Below, piece after piece: positions 58,801 to 64,000 of a DNA stretch of 64,000 nucleotides. Positions within the stretch are counted from its first letter, which is position 1. Each line of letters opens with the position of its first letter. The DNA lies in NCBI GenBank assembly GCA_948146395.1, contig OX411558.1, forward strand, positions 40,319,617 through 40,383,616, in the 5' to 3' direction. A program made the translations under genes and the position numbers. This stretch comes from Fragum whitleyi (lineage: Eukaryota > Mollusca > Bivalvia > Cardiida > Cardiidae). Below the pieces are notes generated by a model. It was not told where the DNA came from. It made no database searches and saw only the letters and a list, made by a program, of their open reading frames with translations.

Positions 58801-59270
58801 GAATACCTCTTTGGTCTCTTGGGGAATTGCTTGTTACAAGTTCTTTCTGGAGAATCATGATAAAGCTTAAGGTAGTGGACCCGTAATAGGTTTCGGAAGT
58901 AATGAACTTTAACAGTGTTAACAAAAGTTTCCTTGTGGTTTTCATTTGGAAACCTCGGTCAACATTGTGAAAATTCATGAATTCTGACATGTTGCGGAAC
59001 TATTACAGTTCCACTACCTTAAGTGATGGAATAAGTAATTGTAGGTGGAATGTATTTGATTTTGTGTGAATACTGTGTATGCTGCATGCAAATATTTTTT
59101 TTTTCTGTCTCCATTTTTTCTAGGCTCATGGAGGTGCGGGGATGCATGATGATTTGCCTTTAGCGGGATTTTATACATGGGCTCGAGTATTACGATTAGC
59201 AGATGGTCCGGATGAAGTACACGCTAGATCGGTAGCAAGAAATGAATATAAAAAGGCCTCAAAATTGTAG
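46837..59270 (+). CDS. ACAD10: ACAD10 part 3: acyl-CoA dehydrogenase domain, main terminus
   Basis: Third block. Exons are 46837-47009, 48148-48288, 49648-49785, 51057-51147, 52344-52502, 53044-53216, 53468-53611, 56547-56624 and 59124-59270. Together with parts 1 and 2 the 21 exons total 3144 nt, 1047 residues plus TAG. Conserved landmarks: [91 protein letters not shown] helix and [10 protein letters not shown] near the end. ACAD10/11 enzymes use FAD to process acyl-CoAs from 4-hydroxy acids. The donor after AGA at 53216 (GTAGGT) was chosen over the GT at 53221 because only it keeps the family frame. AATAAA at 59297-59302 follows the stop. Several exons have extra copies, listed separately. 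The donor at 47010 is GTTAAA, a weak site. Confidence 0.93.
47690..48090. mobile_element. Palindrome-ended repeat (ATCGTTTGTTT family), copy 3
   Basis: Same orientation as 13155-13580: TTTTCGGTGGTTTATTG, AAAGCAGTGAAATTGTC, CCTGCTTTTGTGCATTTC, AATAATCGTTTGTTTTT and the palindrome around GGCTCCACCACTCG. It lies in ACAD10 intron 13, ending about 60 bp before exon 14. Confidence 0.55.
49225..49292. repeat. Hairpin family GGCTCAGCGCAAAACAGTTG
   Basis: Arms ATGGCTCAGCGCAAAACAG and TTGTAACTGCCTATA pair with TATAGGCAGTTACAA and CTGTTTCACGCTGAGCCAT around TGTTTA. Near-identical hairpins lie at 34460-34530 and 62781-62851, and a half-copy at 52526-52550. It is often embedded in GTGACC-ended MITE sequence. 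Confidence 0.65.
49990..50555 (+). repeat. TCAAGGTCATT repeat ending in ATCTTGTT
   Basis: Three or so units carry TCAGTCAAGGTCAAGGTCAT and GATTGGTAAG...GCCTT. The end is AACAAACATATCTTGTT. Shorter relatives ending in CACAAACACATCTTGTT or close variants lie at about 36290-36483, 53335-53428 and 57590-57702. The ATCTTG tip before T's resembles the HINE-like ends, but no 5' tip or 3' hairpin was recognised. Confidence 0.5.
51075..51480 (+). repeat. Four-unit tandem array containing ACAD10 exon 16
   Basis: Units of about 103-104 bp start near 51075, 51179, 51282 and 51385. Unit 1 is the last 73 bp of exon 16 plus its donor and the start of the intron. Units 2-4 repeat exon (ACATAAGTGGTGGACTTCA) plus intron sequence without the exon's first 18 bp. 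Unit 2 keeps GACATAAGTGGTGGACTTC followed by ATGTATG; unit 3 has a GTGATGGACT change creating TGA; unit 4 is the most decayed. Only unit 1 has a full acceptor. Confidence 0.85.
52083..52182 (+). pseudogene. Extra upstream copy of ACAD10 exon 17 with a stop
   Basis: Preceded by TTTTTCAG, it starts GTGCTCTTCATCCAAATTG and would read [18 protein letters not shown] in the same phase as exon 17 (52344-52502). After LLV the frame meets TAG (52176 region), where the real exon has CCAATGGATG. No matching 3' half or donor follows. If spliced in, it would truncate the protein. Confidence 0.85.
53642..53749 (+). pseudogene. Broken downstream copy of ACAD10 exon 19
   Basis: Matches the last two-thirds of exon 19 (GCAAGCTACAAAACAAGCAG ... 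TTTTGGAAATAAG) and is followed by GTAGGC as in the real exon's GTAGAC. It lacks the acceptor and first codons (TMNRVAFG). The codon for Arg in QTRL is TGA here, so it cannot replace exon 19. Confidence 0.85.
53905..54571 (+). mobile_element. HINE-like element, AGCTCACCTGAG family
   Basis: After TTTT, the 5' hairpin is AGCTCACCTGAGCACAGAG / TGCTTAAGGTGAGCT. Units of about 125 bp carry AACCTTGTAGACACTCTAGA and GGCTCAATCGACCTG, related in style to 2541-4582. It ends CCCAGGTGAGTG, then hairpin GGGCCACTGTGGCCC and TCTTG before TTA. Located in ACAD10 intron 19. Confidence 0.68.
55186..56407 (+). mobile_element. HINE-like element, same subfamily as 5471-6534
   Basis: After TTTTT, AGCTCACCTGAACACCTC is followed by a partial repeat of the tip (CTCACCTGAGCATGAAATGC). 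Units of about 170 bp carry CAGAAGGCAGACAGCTTTC and TATGTAGCATCATCTAGTGG. The subterminal inverse repeat seen in the sister copy is lost. It ends GGACCATCATGGTCC and TCTTG before TTA. Located in ACAD10 intron 19, about 140 bp before exon 20. Confidence 0.68.
56930..57200 (+). mobile_element. tRNA-derived SINE with intact boxes
   Basis: TAGCGCAGTTGGTAGCGCG and GGGTTCGATCCCC match A- and B-box regions well, followed by GACGGCGGCACTCATTC and the family body to GTTAAACTCCATCCAAGC with a CAATCAA tail. Located in ACAD10 intron 20, same orientation as the gene. Confidence 0.85.
57205..57430 (+). mobile_element. SINE fragment in tandem with the previous copy
   Basis: Begins within the head at ATTAGACTGTCCTGG, keeps TGGTTCAATCCCTGAC as a B-box relic, then the body (GGTTGATAATCATGGACC, AGCAGCTGGAGGCTAGG) to GCGTGAAACTCCATTCA. 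The head is truncated. Confidence 0.7.
58160..58510. repeat. GACCAC/GGTCGCTTAA repeat, copy 3
   Basis: Carries GCTAGAGCACCATGTCTATC, AAGCGACCATTTTCATTAAG, the short palindrome AGAATCGTCTCGATGAGAC and TAGTGGTCGCTTAAAACAAG. It matches 31340-31670 in order. Located in ACAD10 intron 20. Confidence 0.5.
58871..59018. mobile_element. TTAA-flanked foldback MITE (GGTAGTGG family)
   Basis: TTAA at 58867-58870 and 59019-59022, tips GGTAGTGGACC and GTTCCACTACC. It ends about 100 bp before the first terminal exon of ACAD10. Confidence 0.78.
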
Positions 59271-59734
59271 CATAATGTGTTGGATAGACTTTGATAAATA
59301 AACATTAAGTGAACATTTTCCCATCATTATTAGCTCGGCTTTTTCCAGAGAAACCCCGAGGGATCAGATATGTGCAGGCTGATCTTTGCCTATATCTCTT
59401 GCAAAAGCAGGAATATTCCTGGGTCAATATGACAAAATAAAGTATAAGTTCCTGTGGAATACTATATTGGACAAATAATTCCATTGAGTATCCCCAGACT
59501 CAATTAGCTTATTTGAATTCAGTTTGTTCGGATGATTTCTAATTATGACCTTAAACATGGTGTTTGAAGAAAAGGAAAAATGCCCTACCATAGGAGTATC
59601 AAAACAATCATACGTATTTCAAAATGGTACCCCACTTTGAATGCAAGTACATTTGAAATCATACCATTTTTACACATTTTGCAAACATTTTCACCTTGAA
59701 TGCCAATTGAGGCCAATTGAAGCTGATGTAGTAA

Positions 59735-59975
59735 GTCTGTGGTAGCGCATTGGACTATCATTCAACGAGTCCCAGGTTTTATTCACAATGGAAGTGGTCA
59801 TTCTTTCTTGCCATTTGTCTCCTGCCAATGGGTTGATAATCATAGACCTCTGTGGGATAGAAGGATGAAATGGTAGTTCCGCTGTGAGGAATACCAGGAA
59901 TCATTTGTAAGGTGCTCCAGCGACCGCAATATAACTGAAAGATTGTTGAAAGAGGAAATAAACCCAATGCTTGCA
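59735..59975 (+). mobile_element. tRNA-derived SINE, degraded head
   Basis: GTGGTAGCGCATTGGACTAT is the A-box region and CCAGGTTTTATTCACAATGG a mutated B box. The body GGTTGATAATCATAGACC ... GATATAACTGAAAGATTG-type sequence follows, with a CAAACAAA tail. It lies between the two alternative ACAD10 last exons. Confidence 0.7.
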
Positions 59976-60597
59976 AACAAAAACCAAGGCCAATAAAGCT
60001 TGTCGCTCCTGCTTAAATGGGATAATAGGAATTAATATACTAAGGATAACATATTTACTCTAATACATTATTGAAGTTGCCTAAATTTAAATAATTTTGT
60101 GAGTCTTTTTCTCTGTTAATTTCCACTCAATTTTAAATTATATTTTAGAGGATAAATCAATGAAAGAGCAATTTCACTCCCTGACCATGTCTTGTATAGC
60201 CCCTTGGACATTATTAGAATTATGGTATGAAATTTCTGGATGTGTTCATAATGTATTTTTCCTACATTATTTATAGTCTTTTGAATGTATATTTGTTTTA
60301 TATTTTGTTATGATTTAATATTGAAAACCTTTTGATTTAATTATTGTTTGGATGATTTTTGTCATACATTTTTAATGTTGGTCATGAAGAAACAGTGCTA
60401 TATAATTGTTGATTATATAAATGATTAAAAGAAATTGGAAGGAATGAATAAAATTTCTCAATTCATTGCAATTTGACAATGTATTAACCTGTACATGCAA
60501 TTCAAAAAGTTGCTCCATGTAGCTTTAAAATACATGTATGCAAAGGATATTAGATACATCATCTATAAGCAGATGAAAATGAGGCTTTGCCAAGTTT

Positions 60598-60935
60598 TAA
60601 GCTCAACTGAGCATGAAGTGCTCAATCTGATCTATTGTGATTCTTAAATGTCTGTTGTCTGTGTGAGGTGCTTCCTATTTGTCTCTCACCAATGGGTTGA
60701 TAATTGTGACCTATGTGAGATAGCAGCTGGAGGCTAGGAAAGGATGTGATGGTTGTACTGGTGAGAGAAATACCAGGAAACCATTAGTAGGTGCTCCAGC
60801 CACTGCGATATAACTGAAAAAATGTTGAAAGCGGCGTAACACTCCATTCAATCAATCAATCAACCAACTGAGCTCAAAGTGCCCAATGTAAACTATTGAT
60901 ATCAATAAATGTCTGTCATCTGTACAAGTAGTTTT
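60598..60935 (+). mobile_element. SINE fragment joined to HINE-like 5' end pieces
   Basis: AAGCTCAACTGAGCATGAAGTGCTC at the left is an AGCTCACCTGAG-type tip; TATTTGTCTCTCACCAATGG to GCGTAACACTCCATTCAATC (about 60670-60855) is the SINE body. A second tip-like piece (ACTGAGCTCAAAGTGCCC) follows. This suggests a SINE within or beside a decayed HINE-like 5' end. Confidence 0.5.
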
Positions 60936-61288
60936 TGTGTGGTGAGCTGTAAAATCAACATTATACTGTTAGATCCTCATACCATTTGTTCGAAATAGAT
61001 AAAATAAGCTTAAAAAATGCATTAAGAAAGTTTAAAATTTATGTTTTAAATCAACGCTATTTGTTGTCTTAAAACTTTAGGTTCACTCAAACATGTACTT
61101 TCATATTTTCAGTGAAGGGATCAGGTTGAATTCCTAACATTTGCTTTTTAATTATACCCAATTTACCTATGATAATGGACTCAGCACCTACGTCAGAGCT
61201 CTGTGTTGAAAATACACTTGTAGTGCAATGAGCTTCCACAACTTTTACTTTACACATCATCTCAGTCTGAAAACATAGCTTCATTTAA

Positions 61289-61503
61289 CCCTTTGCTGTT
61301 TAATCCCTGCTTTTTACGTGCCTATGATTTTATGATTGAGAAAACATTGTGAAAAAAGAAGAAATTGCTTCTGACAAGCAATTTCTTCTTTTTCCACACT
61401 TTTTTCTACCCTACTGAATGGTTATTTTTCAAATTAAATCCACTTTAAATTTTGTCTTCAAAACCTTTGAATTTGGTCCAAAATTTTGTAAAACAGGAAA
61501 GGG
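61289..61503. mobile_element. TTAA-flanked MITE, CCCTTT family, copy 4
   Basis: TTAA at 61285-61288 and 61504-61507. It starts CCCTTTGCTGTTTAATCCC and ends GTAAAACAGGAAAGGG, with the same central AAGAAGAAATTGCTT hairpin as copy 2. Confidence 0.78.
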
Positions 61504-62076
61504 TTAATAGTAATCTACTATCATCAGGTTTTGGATCACCCTGCAGTGACACAAATCCTTTCCAACATTTGAAGGCTTGGAAAGGACGTAATGGTAGTTA
61601 ATGTGAGAGAAATACAAAGATTTTATGATTATTCACCCTGAGCCTTCATTTTTTGCGTAAGTCAAAAATTAAAGTTGCTCCTACAGTAAGAACTTAATTT
61701 AGAATTTTGCCATGCATCATCTCATTGGAATCCTCTTCTAAAGACGATTCCATTGAGATATTGCAAGGCAGAATCTATAAACAATAATTGAAAACACCAG
61801 ATATAATTTGTGATTTTGACTTACGAATAGTTTTTTCTTTTAGTAAAAAGGGCCCCTGTAGATCGGAGCCAAATGTCATAGAGGATGTGTGCTGCTGTTG
61901 GAGAATGAAGAATAGTCTGATTTGCAAATTACTCAGCTATGATGGCAGCCCCAATTTTTTTCTCGATGAATTGTTAAACTCCAAGATTATATCAATTCAT
62001 GTTATTCCCCTCTACATCAGTTGTGAATGTCATCATGGTAGCGAAAAGGAATCTTTCCATTTGCCTAGATGCCTCC

Positions 62077-62349
62077 ATCATAGCACAGATGGTAGCACAT
62101 CAGACTGTCAATCTAGAGGTCCCAGGTTTGATCCCCACTTGCAGCACTCATCCTTTCTGACTATTTGTCTCCAACCAATGGGTTGATAATTGTAGACCTG
62201 TATGAGGTAGCAACAGGAGGCTAGGGAAGGATATAATGTTAGAACTGGTGTGAGAAATATCAGGATTCGTTTGTTCTCGAATGGCCACAATTTAACTGAA
62301 AGATTGTTTAAAGCGACATCAAACTCCATTCAAACAAACAGACAAACAA
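62077..62349 (+). mobile_element. tRNA-derived SINE with CAAACAAACAGA tail
   Basis: CATAGCACAGATGGTAGCAC (A-box region), CCAGGTTTGATCCCCACTTG (B-box region), then the family body through TTTAACTGAAAGATTGTTTA to AACTCCATTCAAACAAACAG. It lies about 125 bp before the second terminal exon of ACAD10. Confidence 0.8.
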
Positions 62350-62474
62350 ATCCATTTGCTTAGTTTTTGAACAAGTATGATATCACTTGTTATACCAAAA
62401 ATATACATCAGGGTCATTTCACTCCCACCACATAGGTCATATCATAAAAAGGTATACTCTTTCCTTTATTTCAG

Positions 62475-62621
62475 AGTCATGGTGGGGCAGGCCTTAATTA
62501 CGACTGTCCCTTGCCATATTTTCACGCTGCTGCTCGTACTTTAAGACTAGCTGATGGACCAGATGAAGTTCATCTTCGGACTGTTGCCGCTCGTATATAC
62601 CGTGCCCAGGCAAAATTATGA
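62475..62621 (+). CDS. ACAD10: Alternative last exon of ACAD10
   Basis: Same length (147 nt, 48 codons plus TGA), same phase and same motif order as the last exon at 59124-59270: SHGGAG ... PL ... [16 protein letters not shown] ... AKL. By hand count 28 of 48 residues match the first copy. It has a good acceptor (CCTTTATTTCAG) and no internal stop. It could be spliced to exon 20 (ends 56624) in place of the first copy, changing the C-terminal helix of the dehydrogenase. No AATAAA was noticed close downstream; the nearest seen is around 63775. It could also be a conserved relic, but an intact frame at this divergence argues for use. Confidence 0.75.
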   Translation, partial: SHGGAGLNYDCPLPYFHAAARTLRLADGPDEVHLRTVAARIYRAQAKL

Positions 62622-64000
62622 GCATATTTGAAATTTAGCCTTTTGTGATCTATTCAAAAGGAAACATTTACATATTTGACCATACTTTTTACATACTTTC
62701 TAACTCAAGAATGATAGCTCTACCTTTCTCTATAAAAAAATTCAATATATTCAATATGTGACCTCTAGTGAACATGGATGGCTCAGTGCGAAAACAGGTG
62801 TAACTGCCTATATGTTTATAGGCAGTTACAACTGTTTCACATTGAGCCATCGATATGCTGGATTTGATCTACTTCAATTATGTGACCTGTCATACTATCT
62901 GGGTAGTGTGTAAAAGGTTTACTCGAATTGGACTGCCCTTGCTGTGCAGGCTGACTAGGGCTGACTAGGGTTGAAGCTTTTAGCACTTTGCTCTTTTACT
63001 GAATCTAAGAAAATCACTCTACCTTCCTGTGAAAGAATTTTTGAAATGCATCCTCAGGTTGGCATGTTCTAGAACCTATATGAGCTTAGCTCTGTGCATG
63101 AGATTTCCAACAATTTCAAGTTACCCCAAAGACGCTGACCAGCCTGTGCATTCCCACAGCCTGACCAGAGTCTTCACTATGCATTTTGTAGATAAATAAT
63201 GTCTCAAAGTAGAAAGTAGACCATTAGCAACTTAATATTTACGGGGTTCAATGATTTTCCCTCATACACATATGAAATAGTTGGAAATGTCACACACATG
63301 CTCATAAATTTTTCAAATATTTATTTTTTGGATTTCCCAGATGGTCCCCTTTTCATATGAAAGGTCACATATTTATATTTCTGAGTTCCTGGATGGCCCC
63401 ATTCCATTTCATTGGTCAAATATATGTTGATCTCATTTTCTAGATGTTTTTTTTTTATAGGTGCTTAACCTGATCAGGTTTTGCATGAGATAATTGATTT
63501 GTTTTGTGTTAAATATCATGGATATTTAACCAACAAAAAAATCTAGATTGGTCCATTTTCAAAGAAATTGCAGACATCGATTTAAATTTTCGAAAATTAT
63601 AAAACCTTTCATCTTTTGGGGAAGAAACATTATGGACAATGAAGAAATAGCTTTTTTCAAGTAATTTCTTCATTTCTCAACAATGTTTTCTTAAGTTTAT
63701 TTCTGCCAGGCTGTCAAAAAGTGGAATTGTGCAGAAACAGACTATACCAACAGGATAATCTTGAAATTTGCTCAAAATAAAAGAGAAAAAATTAACTTTT
63801 TGTACTCATTTGAGAATTTACTCCAACTTTAGGTCTGAAAACATATGTATAATTAAAAGTCAGGGCTTGTACTTGAGACAATTCAAAAGAAAAGTCAATT
63901 TTACTGATAACAATAGTTTATTTACAAATTTTCATAAATTCTTAGAAAAAAATAATAACAAGTGTATTTTGTTCATAATTGTAACAAATAATCAACAAGA
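62622..64000. other. Gene-free flank with MITE fragments
   Basis: Contains the hairpin of the GGCTCAG family at 62781-62851, pieces of the GTGACC-ended MITE (to about 63370), a GGCTGACC palindromic piece near 63120-63200, and a hairpin with AGAAATAGCTTTTTTCAAGT near 63640-63680. It may include the 3' untranslated region of the longer ACAD10 form. No coding exon is supported. Confidence 0.45.

Noticed and set aside
61540..61625. A further SINE copy
   Set aside because: Only short words (GGAAAGGACGTAATGGTAGT, GTGAGAGAAATAC) match; too degraded to delimit.

Overview
The window is AT-rich, intron-rich animal DNA. Its gene structures, a tRNA-derived SINE, and the density of short non-autonomous mobile elements point to a mollusc, most likely a bivalve. 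That assignment is an inference from repeat style; the species cannot be named from the sequence alone. No bacterial, viral or plasmid genes were seen. CRISPR, rRNA and free-standing tRNA genes are also absent.

Three protein-coding genes can be supported. (1) TYW5 (+, 4840-15281) encodes the JmjC-type tRNA wybutosine hydroxylase. Six coding exons sum to 870 nt and cover everything except the short N-terminal exon, which was not found. (2) A GT61/EOGT-like glycosyltransferase (-, 20971-19409) has its whole luminal domain and its membrane anchor in one long exon. (3) ACAD10 (+, 27709-59270, with an alternative end at 62475-62621) encodes a mitochondrial-type fusion of a HAD-like hydrolase, an aminoglycoside-phosphotransferase-like kinase and an acyl-CoA dehydrogenase. 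Its 21 coding exons sum to exactly 3144 nt (1047 codons plus stop), close to the vertebrate protein length.

Layout: 1-2540 has no gene; 2541-15281 is TYW5 with repeats in its introns; 15282-19408 is a minisatellite-bearing element, plain AT-rich DNA and a second element that reaches the 3' side of the glycosyltransferase; 19409-20971 is the glycosyltransferase exon; 20972-27708 is repeat-rich spacer (SINEs, MITEs and an AATTTGGTA-rich inverted-repeat element); 27709-62621 is ACAD10; 62622-64000 is MITE fragments only.

Two things stand out. First, the dehydrogenase half of ACAD10 has repeated local exon duplications: exon 16 sits in a 4-unit tandem array, exon 17 has an upstream copy with a stop, exon 19 has a broken downstream copy, and the terminal exon has two intact, diverged copies. 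Second, at least five sequence-unrelated repeat families share one architecture: a 5' hairpin after a T-run, a tandem-repeat core, the 5' tip repeated inverted near the 3' end, then a 3' hairpin and CTCTTG at a T|T junction. One is nested inside another and so reveals its empty site. This matches Helentron-associated (HINE/pearl-like) rolling-circle elements, but no Rep/helicase gene is present, so the class is inferred.
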